A DNA stretch of 15,844 nucleotides, taken from positions 1 to 15,844 of the forward strand of contig CAJMSV010000039.1 of assembly GCA_905216175.1 (NCBI GenBank). The letters are read 5' to 3'. Below are positions 5,767-12,634 of the stretch, in pieces. Below the pieces are notes generated by a model. It worked only from the letters and a program-made list of their open reading frames with translations. It was not told the DNA's origin and did not search any database. The stretch is from an uncultured bacterium (GTDB lineage Bacteria; Actinomycetota; Coriobacteriia; Coriobacteriales; Coriobacteriaceae). Both the position numbers and the translations under genes were made by a program. Position 1 is the first letter of the stretch. Each line of letters begins with the position of its first letter.

Positions 5767-7746
5767 CTAGGCGCGCACGTCTTCGCCGGCCTTAAGGCCT
5801 TCGAGCCCCTCAAAGTGGGATGTCAGTGCGCGCGGATCGATATCGATGGGCACGGATCCCTGCAGCCCCGTAACGGTCTCGTTGCCCAAGGCGTCGACAT
5901 CCACGTATTCGATGGTAAACGCATGGCCCGAAGCCGCCACGTTGAGTACGTTGCTGCTGTCGACAAGGCGGAAATGGCCCTCGCCAACGGTCTTGCCATC
6001 CTGGAGCGAGGCATCGCTCAGCGAGTCGCCGTACGTCATGCGCATGCGGGTCGGGAGGCAGCACGAAGCCGACTGCGTGTGTTTCGTATCGTAATTGTAA
6101 TTGCGCTGGTAGATGCTCCGGGCCAGCGCCGCATAAACAAAGTCGGATGCGATGATGCCAATGTGCTTGAGGTAATCTGACTTTGTATCCTCGGTGCCGC
6201 TGGGATTGATGTACGGGCTCTTGTACAGATGCTCGTTGACTACTCGTGCCGAGGTAAAAGGATTGCCTCCGTGCGACAAGCCCGTGCAGCTGGTGTAGTT
6301 GATAGACCAGCAACGCTCCTGGACTTGCACCTCGGCCCCGGCATCGTCCACGACGTCCACCTTGTTGCACGTGCGCCCGGTCGTTTCCTTCAGCGCATTA
6401 TCGACCCAGCTGAGCTTGTCGGTTCCCGTGAGTTTGTACTTGTCCTGGGCATATACCTTGGTGCAATAGGGCTCTTCATTGACCGTTTCCCCTATGGCTT
6501 CAACTCCCCGCGCGTCTTGGACGAGACACATCGACTGCCCGGAATGCGCCTTGATCTTGTCATCCCATTGGGTGAGGTCGAGGCCCCACGTGTGGCCGCT
6601 TACGCTGTTGCCGGCGAGCCCAAATCGACGCAGCAGGACGATCTTTCCGCGCACCTCGCCCAGCGTGGGGACGTGGCTCGACGTGTAGAACAGGTTGGGG
6701 TTATCGGCCATAACCTTGGCGAAGGCCGTCGTTATGCTTTCGTCGGTAGCCTCATCGTTGCCGCGCGATGCGAGCATGATGAGCGCTTCTGACGGGTTTT
6801 CGTTCAAAAACGTTTTGAAGTACCCGATGACATCGGAGAGATGCAGATAGTTCCCGTCTTTTTTGAGTAGGTAGAAAATCCCGTGGTCGATGCCGGGGTC
6901 ATCGCCCTTTCCGAGCCGGATATCAAAATAGCGAATGCCTTCGAGCAACTGCGTGGGAATGTAATCCTGCTGGCATTTTACTTGCGAGGATTGGGGCTCA
7001 GTGTCGTTGTCCACGCTGCAGGTGCCCGAATCGTGCGTACCCGGGATGCTCAGCTCGTCGAGGAACTTGTTGTCGTCGACGTATTTCATCCAACATGGTC
7101 CGTCGACGTAGCTGCTGTACGTGATCCAGTCGAGGCTGCTAACCGTGGCATCGTTCTTTTTCATGTCGTAACCGATAAGTTCGAGCTCCCACGGAATGCT
7201 CTTACTCTTATGGCAGATCTTATTGTTGTCCTGGTCTTTGCCGTTCGATTCTATTGCCAGGTACTTAATGTCTTTTTTCTCGGTTTCTTTCTCGACCGTG
7301 CGGTCTCGGATGATGTAGGTTCCGTTTGATTGACGCTCGAACGCAAAAGCGCGGCTGGGCTTGTTGTCATACTCGCCGCCCCATACGTGGATGACCTTTC
7401 CATCTTTGTCCGAGTCGTCGTCGACCGACCAAATGCTGTAGCCCGTCTTTTTATGCTCTTCGAAATTGAGCAAGGTGCGGATGGCGTACCAGTTTGTATC
7501 GTCATTCTTGGTCGTTACGTTCTCAAGGATGAGCTTGCTGGACGTGCCGTCGTTAAACAGGTGACAGACGTTGCCGCGAACGTTGCCGTCTTGGTTGACG
7601 CTCGCGGTGCGAAAATAGCCCGCGGGGCGAAGGCGAATGACGAAATTGTGGAGGCTGTCCGACGGTGCGGGTGTGTTGTCTGCAAATGCCGCTCGCAGGG
7701 GAATGCCCGGCGCTGCGGTTTCGGGCAGGCTTGCAAGTGGTGACAA
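5767..7746 (-). CDS. PI-PLC-family phosphodiesterase with ricin-like N-terminal domain (interrupted gene)
   Basis: A 659-residue open frame, here given from TTG 7746 although the native start is at 7805 in another frame. Residues about 32-192 look like a ricin-type beta-trefoil (VIHVWGGEYDNKPSRAFAF, IPWELELIG), a likely glycan-binding module. Residues about 205-530 are the PI-PLC X domain: LSIPGTHDSGT gives His238 and Asp239, LEGIRYFDIRLG gives Arg277, and IDHGIFYL gives His288. These match the two catalytic histidines and their partners in Bacillus PI-PLC, so the active site is conserved. The substrate is probably phosphatidylinositol or a glycosyl-PI lipid. A further domain (about 590-659) runs into TAG 5767-5769, after which the same frame continues to a sortase anchor. 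As the sequence stands the product would lack both signal peptide and wall anchor, so the locus is probably a pseudogene or is switched off. Confidence 0.88.
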   Translation of the reverse strand: MSPLASLPETAAPGIPLRAAFADNTPAPSDSLHNFVIRLRPAGYFRTASVNQDGNVRGNVCHLFNDGTSSKLILENVTTKNDDTNWYAIRTLLNFEEHKKTGYSIWSVDDDSDKDGKVIHVWGGEYDNKPSRAFAFERQSNGTYIIRDRTVEKETEKKDIKYLAIESNGKDQDNNKICHKSKSIPWELELIGYDMKKNDATVSSLDWITYSSYVDGPCWMKYVDDNKFLDELSIPGTHDSGTCSVDNDTEPQSSQVKCQQDYIPTQLLEGIRYFDIRLGKGDDPGIDHGIFYLLKKDGNYLHLSDVIGYFKTFLNENPSEALIMLASRGNDEATDESITTAFAKVMADNPNLFYTSSHVPTLGEVRGKIVLLRRFGLAGNSVSGHTWGLDLTQWDDKIKAHSGQSMCLVQDARGVEAIGETVNEEPYCTKVYAQDKYKLTGTDKLSWVDNALKETTGRTCNKVDVVDDAGAEVQVQERCWSINYTSCTGLSHGGNPFTSARVVNEHLYKSPYINPSGTEDTKSDYLKHIGIIASDFVYAALARSIYQRNYNYDTKHTQSASCCLPTRMRMTYGDSLSDASLQDGKTVGEGHFRLVDSSNVLNVAASGHAFTIEYVDVDALGNETVTGLQGSVPIDIDPRALTSHFEGLEGLKAGEDVRA

Positions 7747-7805
7747 CGCCGCAGGCCTAGGCCCAGCGTAAACGCTCGGCGGCTGATGGCATGGTGTTCG
7801 GTCAT
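7747..7805 (-). pseudogene. Out-of-frame start and Tat signal peptide of the phospholipase gene
   Basis: ATG 7805 has a good ribosome site (GGAG at 7811-7814, 5 nt spacing) and encodes MTEHHAISRRAFTLGLGL, a twin-arginine signal start. The continuing hydrophobic part (AALSPLASLPETAAPG, then RAAFA before DN, a typical cleavage site) is in the frame of the main ORF, one base off. Restoring one G at about 7752-7755, so that CTGCGGCG becomes CTGGCGGCG, would join the two perfectly. A single-base deletion is therefore the simplest explanation. Confidence 0.8.
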
Positions 7806-7848
7806 AACTTCTCCATTCGCAGAGTGCGGTTATGCGATAGTTTTGGTC

Positions 7849-7854
7849 ACTATA
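7849..7854 (-). promoter_or_regulatory. Candidate -10 element for the phospholipase locus
   Basis: TATAGT on the minus strand, about 45 nt upstream of ATG 7805. No good -35 hexamer is found 16-18 nt further upstream, so the assignment is tentative. Confidence 0.35.
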
Positions 7855-8002
7855 CTGCCCAGATGTTTAAAGATGCTGGTTTAATTGTCTGCGCGGCGCA
7901 ATAAATCGGTGGGCGGACGTGTTGGGGTGTTTGTCGTTTTCGTACTGTTGCCACATTTGGGGCGGTTCCGGCGTCCGGCATCCTCGCGTTCGTCGGCTAC
8001 AG

Positions 8003-8039
8003 GCATAAGAAAGGGAGGGTCGGTTTACCGGCCCTCCCT
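8003..8039 (-). terminator. Terminator of the lipoprotein gene
   Basis: A 12-bp stem (8012-8023 with 8028-8039, one G/T pair) around a four-base loop, followed on the minus strand by TTTCTT. It lies about 70 nt beyond the lipoprotein stop. Confidence 0.75.
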
Positions 8040-8110
8040 GGGTACGAAGCGCTGGGGTACCGTCGCTTGTTTGCACTGCGACCGTGTTTCCCGTTGCGCT
8101 CGCCAGTCGC

Positions 8111-8704
8111 TTAGTGCTTGATCTCGATATCGTCGAGCTTGACGTCCATGGCCTCGGTCTTGGCCTCGGCGATGTCGTCGGCAAATTCCAGAGACTTCAT
8201 CATGGTCTCGACGGCGTCCTTGTGCTCCTCGACGTTGTCGATACGCACATACACACTGCCGCCGTCAACGTCGGTGAAGTATTCGGTCGTTACGCCGCCC
8301 GAGTGTGTATAGGAAGCGTTGCGCCAAGTCTTGCCGTTGTACTTGACGGGGTCATTCTCGGTCCACTCAAAGCTGGCATTCCACTTTGCCTCGTAGTCGA
8401 ACAGCTCGTCGGCGTTCTTGTCAGGATCGAAGACGGGGATGAAGCGATCGCTGGCGTGCTCGCTCTCGGTGAACTTAAACTGGGCCCTGTCGGCAGTGTC
8501 GCCTGCGACGTCGGTGATCTCGACGCCCTCGGGGACCTCGACCTTAAACCAAATGAAGTCGGTCCTCATATCCACGGCTGGCTTTTCTGCGCCGCCGCCA
8601 CCGCCACTGCCGGTAGCGCCGCCGCTTCCGCCGCAACCCACCAGGGCAACCGCGGCAAAGAGACTGATGCAGAGGGTGAGAATCGCAAAGGCCTTCTTTT
8701 TCAT
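8111..8704 (-). CDS. Secreted lipoprotein of unknown function
   Basis: 197 residues. ATG 8704 is supported by AGGAGGA (8712-8718) 7 nt upstream. MKKKAFAILTLCISLFAAVA is a classical signal peptide and LVGC24 the lipobox, so the mature protein starts at Cys24 and is lipid-anchored on the outer face of the membrane. A Gly/Ser linker (25-39) is followed by a compact acidic domain (about 45-185) rich in aromatic residues and beta strands (TDFIWFKVEVPEGVEI, KTWRNASYTHSGGV, GGSVYVRIDNVEEHKDAVET). The layout, in which the C-terminal helix includes VETMMKSLEF, recalls small secreted lipoproteins that measure perturbation of a substrate-like ligand, but no family can be named. It is a single-gene unit with its own terminator; TACAGT at 8752-8757 is a weak -10. 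It is the only gene here that stops with TAA. Confidence 0.85.
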   Translation of the reverse strand: MKKKAFAILTLCISLFAAVALVGCGGSGGATGSGGGGGAEKPAVDMRTDFIWFKVEVPEGVEITDVAGDTADRAQFKFTESEHASDRFIPVFDPDKNADELFDYEAKWNASFEWTENDPVKYNGKTWRNASYTHSGGVTTEYFTDVDGGSVYVRIDNVEEHKDAVETMMKSLEFADDIAEAKTEAMDVKLDDIEIKH

Positions 8705-8776
8705 GGTCGTGTCCTCCTCGATCTGTAATCGTCCATGGATTACCTGCCTTTACTGTACGCGTGGACGGCTCGCTAG

Positions 8777-8795
8777 GGTGGGCCATGTGTCCCAT
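8777..8795. repeat. 19-bp direct repeat, copy 1
   Basis: GGTGGGCCATGTGTCCCAT, identical to 8985-9003. It contains a partial dyad (TGGGnCA..TGnCCCA) and sits 72 nt upstream of the lipoprotein start, where an activator or operator site could be. Confidence 0.7.
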
Positions 8796-8847
8796 TCTGG
8801 GGGCTGGAATTGCGCCGACAAGTGGCAATATGTGCGGTCGCAAAAGA

Positions 8848-8876
8848 GGGGAGGGCCGATGCTGTCGGCCCTCCCC
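8848..8876 (-). terminator. Orphan minus-strand terminator
   Basis: A perfect 12-bp stem (8848-8859 with 8865-8876) and five-base loop, followed on the minus strand by TCTTTT (8847-8842). Its stem closely resembles that of the lipoprotein terminator at 8012-8039. No minus-strand gene lies upstream of it within the window, so it either ends a small RNA or is left over from a lost gene. Confidence 0.65.
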
Positions 8877-9058
8877 GGGGTGAGGTGCCCGTTGATTTAA
8901 TGGGGCGCGCGTGCGTGGGCGTTGCCCCAACAGGTTCCTTGTTTATAGATATGCCTCAGTTTTTGACGTCCGGAAGTCTCGAAAGGTGGGCCATGTGTCC
9001 CATGTTTGCGGTGCCGACGCCTATCGTTCGTCATAGAAATCCGCGATGGCCAGGTGCG
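8877..9058. other. Intergenic stretch with possible minus-strand small transcript
   Basis: Part of the 460-nt gap between the lipoprotein and fchA genes. No credible ORF with a ribosome site was found on either strand. On the minus strand TATAAA (8942-8947) could be a -10, 37 nt beyond repeat copy 2 and about 65 nt before the orphan terminator, which would yield an RNA of roughly 90 nt. This is an inference from spacing only. Confidence 0.25.
8985..9003. repeat. 19-bp direct repeat, copy 2
   Basis: Identical to 8777-8795 and in the same orientation. It lies 55 nt upstream of the fchA -35 element on one side, and upstream of the orphan terminator unit on the other, so it could serve either direction. 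Confidence 0.7.
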
Positions 9059-9087
9059 CTGACGCTCGCGTACTTATGGGCTAGACT
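9059..9087 (+). promoter_or_regulatory. Promoter of the fchA-folD operon
   Basis: CTGACG (9059-9064), a 17-nt spacer and TAGACT (9082-9087), each four of six to the sigma-70-type consensus. The expected start near 9094 gives a leader of about 70 nt. The leader holds a GC-rich hairpin with arms CGGTCGG (9110-9116) and CCGACCG (9131-9137), 30 nt before the start codon. Confidence 0.5.
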
Positions 9088-9166
9088 TAGCACCATTACG
9101 TGATCGATGCGGTCGGCCGGCGTCGGCCGCCCGACCGATATATATGACTTGAAGGTGCGTGTGCGT

Positions 9167-9799
9167 ATGAGCCAAGAGATGATGGATAAAACCTGTCGCG
9201 GTTTTGCCGAGGCGCTGGCCGCGCGCGAGCCAGTTCCCGGTGGTGGCAGCGCGAGCGCTTTTGTGGGCGCGCTGGGCGCCTCGCTGTGCGGAATGGTTGC
9301 CCGCTACGGTGCGACCAATCCCGCGCTTGCTGATCGTGCGGATGACCTGACGCGTGCGTTTGCCCAGGCAGACGAGTTGGCGCAGGAGCTTGTGGGTCTG
9401 GTCGCCGAGGACGTTCGTGCGTACGGCCAGGTGTCCGCTGCGTACGGTATTCCGCGTGAGGACCCGGCCCGACCGGCTGCGATTCAGGATGCGCTGCATG
9501 TGGCCGCTATGCCGCCGTATCGCATTATGGATGCCTGCGGGCGCGCACTGGCGCTGCTCGAGGACATGGCCGACAAGGGTTCGCGTCAGCTGCTGTCCGA
9601 TGTGGCGTGCGGCGCCGTATTCTGCCGCGCCGCCATGCAGGGCGCGAGCTTGACGCTCTTTGCGAACACCACGTCTATGAAGGATCGTGCACGCGCCGAG
9701 GAGCTCGAGACGGCGTGTGATGAGTTGCTCGACACATGGTTGCCGCGCGCCGATGCGCTGGCGCGCCGCGCCTCCGACGCTGCAAGAAAGAGGGGATAG
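9167..9799 (+). CDS. fchA: Cyclodeaminase/cyclohydrolase family protein, probable methenyl-THF cyclohydrolase
   Basis: 210 residues. ATG 9167 is chosen over in-frame starts at 9107 and 9155 because GAAGGTG lies just upstream and the family begins here. PVPGGGSASAFVGALGASLCGMVA (the glycine motif at 25-27) is the hallmark of the FTCD C-terminal/FchA fold, an all-helical cytosolic enzyme. Members either deaminate formimino-THF or hydrolyse 5,10-methenyl-THF to 10-formyl-THF. No glutamate formiminotransferase domain or histidine-degradation gene is present, and the next gene is folD, 2 nt after the stop, so the cyclohydrolase role is more likely. The pairing matters because that FolD lacks the lysine for its own cyclohydrolase step. 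The length is normal for a stand-alone family member. Confidence 0.85.
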   Translation: MSQEMMDKTCRGFAEALAAREPVPGGGSASAFVGALGASLCGMVARYGATNPALADRADDLTRAFAQADELAQELVGLVAEDVRAYGQVSAAYGIPREDPARPAAIQDALHVAAMPPYRIMDACGRALALLEDMADKGSRQLLSDVACGAVFCRAAMQGASLTLFANTTSMKDRARAEELETACDELLDTWLPRADALARRASDAARKRG

Positions 9800-9801
9800 C
9801 C

Positions 9802-10656
9802 ATGGCTGAGCTACTGAAGGGTGCTCCCGTCGCCCGCGCTTTGACTGAGGAGCTCGCTGCCCGCTGCGCTGCGCTGCGCGAACGCGGTGTTGTTCCGACG
9901 CTTGCTATCGTGCGTGTGGGTGAACGCGAGGACGACCTGTCCTACGAGCGCGGTGCCCTCAAGCGCTGCGAGAAGGTTGGCATTGAGGCTCGCCGCGTTT
10001 TGCTTCCTGCCGATGTTTCGCAGGACGAGCTGTTGACGGCCGTCGAGGACATCAATACCGATTCGGCTGTTCATGGCTGTCTGATGTTCCGCCCGCTGCC
10101 CGCCGGCCTTGACGAGAACGCCGTCGCCGCAGCGCTCGATCCCGCCAAGGACGTTGACTCCATGACGCCGGCTTCACTGCTCACCACGCTTTCGGGGCGC
10201 GGCGAGGGTTTTGCCCCCTGCACAGCCGAAGCCGTGCTTGCTTTGCTGGATCATTACGGCGTTGAGCTGGATGGGGCCAAGGTTGCTGTGGTCGGACGCT
10301 CACTGGTAATTGGCCGCCCCGTTGCCGCCATGCTTACGGCGCGCAACGCAACCGTGACGACGTGCCATACGCATACGCGCGATCTTGCCGCCGAGTGCTG
10401 TGCTGCCGACATTGTGGTTGCCGCCGTTGGACGCGCGCGCACGATTGGCGCAGATGCGGTCCGCGAGGACCAGGCGATTATCGATGTTGGCTTTAAATGG
10501 GACGAAGCCGCTGGCAAGCTGGTCGGCGACGTCGATTTTGATGCCGCGGAGCCGGTTGTTGGCGCAATCACCCCCGTGCCGGGTGGCGTGGGCGCCGTGA
10601 CGACAGCAATTCTCGCCAAGCACGTGATCGAGGCGGCTGAGCGCGCGGTAAAATAG
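9802..10656 (+). CDS. folD: Methylene-THF dehydrogenase (FolD), probably without cyclohydrolase activity
   Basis: 284 residues, of normal length. ATG 9802 follows AGGGG at 6 nt; the in-frame start at 9736 would overlap fchA. The C-terminal Rossmann part is well conserved: VVGRSLVIGRP, TCHTHTRDL, IIDVGF and ITPVPGGVGAVTT. The substrate pocket is not standard. In human and E. coli enzymes the motif is YxxxK; here it reads Y48-E-R-G-A52, so the catalytic lysine (human Lys56) is alanine. The glutamine of the QLPLP motif (human Gln100) is Phe96, and KDVDG is KDVDS, with Asp119 kept. In the human enzyme Lys56 substitutions abolish cyclohydrolase while leaving some dehydrogenase activity. The protein is therefore inferred to oxidise 5,10-methylene-THF to methenyl-THF and hand it to the FchA partner encoded just upstream. 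Confidence 0.92.
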   Translation: MAELLKGAPVARALTEELAARCAALRERGVVPTLAIVRVGEREDDLSYERGALKRCEKVGIEARRVLLPADVSQDELLTAVEDINTDSAVHGCLMFRPLPAGLDENAVAAALDPAKDVDSMTPASLLTTLSGRGEGFAPCTAEAVLALLDHYGVELDGAKVAVVGRSLVIGRPVAAMLTARNATVTTCHTHTRDLAAECCAADIVVAAVGRARTIGADAVREDQAIIDVGFKWDEAAGKLVGDVDFDAAEPVVGAITPVPGGVGAVTTAILAKHVIEAAERAVK

Positions 10657-10690
10657 GCGTTTGGAGGCTGTTTAGGGGGTTGGTTAGATA

Positions 10691-10928
10691 CCCCGTGGTC
10701 AAAAAATGCCAAATATGAGTACTGTTGCCAAGTTAGTCACATATGTTTGAGATCATTTTGGCTCTTTAGCGATAAGTAATATCGTTAAAGAGCCAATTTT
10801 ATTGGACGTATGGGGAATTACTAGACTCAGTTTTTGGACAGGTGAGGATTCCCGGCGCCCGGAACAGTGCAATTTGCTGCCACTAAATTTGTGACAGTAC
10901 TCATATTTGGCATTTTTTGACCACGGGG
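10691..10928. mobile_element. 238-bp gene-less element with 35-bp perfect terminal inverted repeats
   Basis: Positions 10691-10725 are the exact reverse complement of 10894-10928 (35 of 35). Both ends start CCCCGTGGTCAAAAAATGCC. Similarity continues weakly inward for about 24 nt (shared TTAGT). The interior has no ORF with a start and ribosome site but carries a strong hairpin terminator. The element is far more A/T-rich than its surroundings and fills the gap between folD and the dipeptidase gene. No target-site duplication is visible at the edges. Together these fit a MITE or another non-autonomous repeat, though a fixed regulatory palindrome is an alternative. Confidence 0.7.
10758..10803 (+). 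terminator. Terminator inside the inverted-repeat element
   Basis: A 17-bp stem (10758-10774 with 10780-10796, one G/T pair) and five-base loop, followed by TTTTATT. It works only on the plus strand, 100 nt after folD, so it probably serves as the terminator of the fchA-folD operon even though it lies inside the repeat element. Confidence 0.85.
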
Positions 10929-10969
10929 GCTGCCGAGGCCGTGGTTTCGCCCTTTCTGCGCCGAAGCGA

Positions 10970-10975
10970 TACACT
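10970..10975 (+). promoter_or_regulatory. Candidate -10 of the dipeptidase gene
   Basis: TACACT, 36 nt before the start codon and just outside the inverted-repeat element. The nearest -35-like sequence (TTTCGC at 10945) is at a long 19-nt spacing. Tentative. Confidence 0.3.
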
Positions 10976-11011
10976 GTTGCCGTTTGATTTCTTCGCTCAA
11001 GGAGGATGCGC

Positions 11012-12535
11012 ATGCCGTGCACAACGATTCTGGTCGGTAAAAACGCAAGCTACGACGGGTCGACCCTGGTCGCGCGTAACGAGGACTCGTCCAACGGGGT
11101 ATTTGAGCCCAAGCGCATGCGCGTAGTGCATCCCGACGAGCAGCCGCGTGTCTACACGAGCGTCCTGAGCCACCTGACCGTTGAGCTGCCCGATAACCCC
11201 ATGCGCTATACGAGCGTCCCCGATGTTGTCCCGGGCCACGGTATCTGGGCCGAGGCCGGTTTCTACGAGCTCAATGTTGGCATGTCCGCAACCGAGACGC
11301 TTACCACCAACGAGCGCGTCCGCGGCGCCGATCCGCTCGTGGACTACGCGCCCGCCAAGGGCAACGAGGGTGAGGACGGCTATGTGCCGGCGCAGCCCGG
11401 TGGCCTGGGCGAGGAGGACATGGTGACCCTGGTGCTGCCGTATGCCAAGTCCGCCCGCGACGGCGTGCGTATCTTGGGCGACCTGCTCGAGCGCTACGGC
11501 ACCTACGAGAACAACGGTATCGCCTTTAGCGACGTGGACGAGATCTGGTGGCTCGAGACCATCGGCGGCCACCACTGGATTGCCAAGCGCGTGCCTGACG
11601 ACGCCTATGTGACCATGCCCAACCAGCTGGGTATCGACAGCTTTGACCTGGATGACGCCGAGGGCGCCCAGACCGACCACATGTGCTCGGCCGACCTGCG
11701 CGCCTGGATGGCCGAGTGGCATCTGGACCTGACGCTGGGCGTCGAGAGCGACGGCCCGGCTGCCGTCTTTAACCCGCGCGAGGCCTTTGGCTCGCACAGC
11801 GACAGCGACCATGTCTACAACACGCCGCGCGCCTGGTACATGCAGCGCTGCCTCAACCCCAGCGACGTGTGGGATGGCCCCGACGCCGACTACACGCCCG
11901 AGAGCGACGATATCCCCTGGAGCCGCGTGCCCGAGCACAAGGTGACCATCGAGGACATCAAGTACGTACTCTCGAGCCACTACCAGGGCACGGAGTACGA
12001 CTGCTACGGCAGCAAGGGCACGCCCGCTACGCGTGGTGCCTATCGCCCCATCGGCATCAACCGCAACAGCCAGCTTGCCGTGTTGCAGCTGCGCCCCTAT
12101 GCGCAGCCGGCCTATCGCGCCGTGCAGTGGATGGCGTTTGGTTCCAACTCGTTTAACGCGCTGGTTCCGCTGTACGCCAACGTCGAGACTATGCCCGAGT
12201 ACTATGCCGACACGCAGGCTCGCGTGACGTCCGAAAACTTCTACTGGGCCAACCGCCTGATCGGCGCGCTGGCTGACGTCCGCTTCCATGAGTGCGGCCG
12301 CGCGGTCGAGGATTATCAGGAGAAGATCGGTGGCATGGGCCACAAGCAGATCCATGACGTCGACGCTGCCGTAGCCGCTCTGCCCGAGGTCGAGGTGCCT
12401 GCCGAGCTTGCACGCGCCAACGAGGCCTTTGCCGAGCGTGTTCGCGTGGAGACCGATGCCCTGCTGGGCAAGGTGCTTTACACCACGAGCTGCGCCATGA
12501 ATAACTCTTTCGCGATGAATGACAACGTGAGGTAG
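11012..12535 (+). CDS. pepD: C69-family dipeptidase
   Basis: 507 residues. An AAGGAGG ribosome site (10999-11005) sits 6 nt before ATG 11012; the upstream in-frame ATG 11006 overlaps that site and is rejected. The N-terminus MPCTTILVGKNASYDGSTLVARNED is the C69 signature: Cys3 is the N-terminal-nucleophile cysteine exposed after removal of the leading residues, and the D-G-S-T and R-N-E-D segments follow as in lactobacillal PepD. The Ntn-hydrolase core continues to about residue 480 without interruption, at the normal length. There is no signal peptide, so it is a cytosolic enzyme that hydrolyses dipeptides of broad specificity, fitting an organism that uses peptides. It is transcribed alone, 83 nt after the inverted-repeat element. 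Confidence 0.92.
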   Translation: MPCTTILVGKNASYDGSTLVARNEDSSNGVFEPKRMRVVHPDEQPRVYTSVLSHLTVELPDNPMRYTSVPDVVPGHGIWAEAGFYELNVGMSATETLTTNERVRGADPLVDYAPAKGNEGEDGYVPAQPGGLGEEDMVTLVLPYAKSARDGVRILGDLLERYGTYENNGIAFSDVDEIWWLETIGGHHWIAKRVPDDAYVTMPNQLGIDSFDLDDAEGAQTDHMCSADLRAWMAEWHLDLTLGVESDGPAAVFNPREAFGSHSDSDHVYNTPRAWYMQRCLNPSDVWDGPDADYTPESDDIPWSRVPEHKVTIEDIKYVLSSHYQGTEYDCYGSKGTPATRGAYRPIGINRNSQLAVLQLRPYAQPAYRAVQWMAFGSNSFNALVPLYANVETMPEYYADTQARVTSENFYWANRLIGALADVRFHECGRAVEDYQEKIGGMGHKQIHDVDAAVAALPEVEVPAELARANEAFAERVRVETDALLGKVLYTTSCAMNNSFAMNDNVR

Positions 12536-12569
12536 GGATTTCCCGTCGATCGAATAGCGCTAAAACGCT

Positions 12570-12599
12570 TTGTCGCTTTCGCTCAATCTTGGGTACAAG
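12570..12599 (+). promoter_or_regulatory. Candidate promoter of the phasin-like/UbiB operon
   Basis: TTGTCG (12570-12575), an 18-nt spacer and TACAAG (12594-12599), each four of six to consensus, 35 nt before the start codon. Confidence 0.4.
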
Positions 12600-12634
12600 A
12601 ACGCCAATGCAGTTGTTTGTGATTGGAGACAACC

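Noticed and set aside
8544..8930. 128-codon minus-strand open frame over the lipoprotein start
   Set aside because: It overlaps a lipoprotein with a perfect signal peptide and ribosome site, and crosses the orphan terminator and a 19-bp repeat.
10997..12355. 452-codon minus-strand open frame opposite the dipeptidase gene
   Set aside because: It is the antisense shadow of a well-conserved C69 peptidase; its Ala/Val/Gly/His-rich composition reflects the complementary codons.
12552..12572. Small hairpin AGCG-CTAAAA-CGCT followed by TTTG after the dipeptidase gene
   Set aside because: A four-pair stem and short T-run are too weak to call a terminator.
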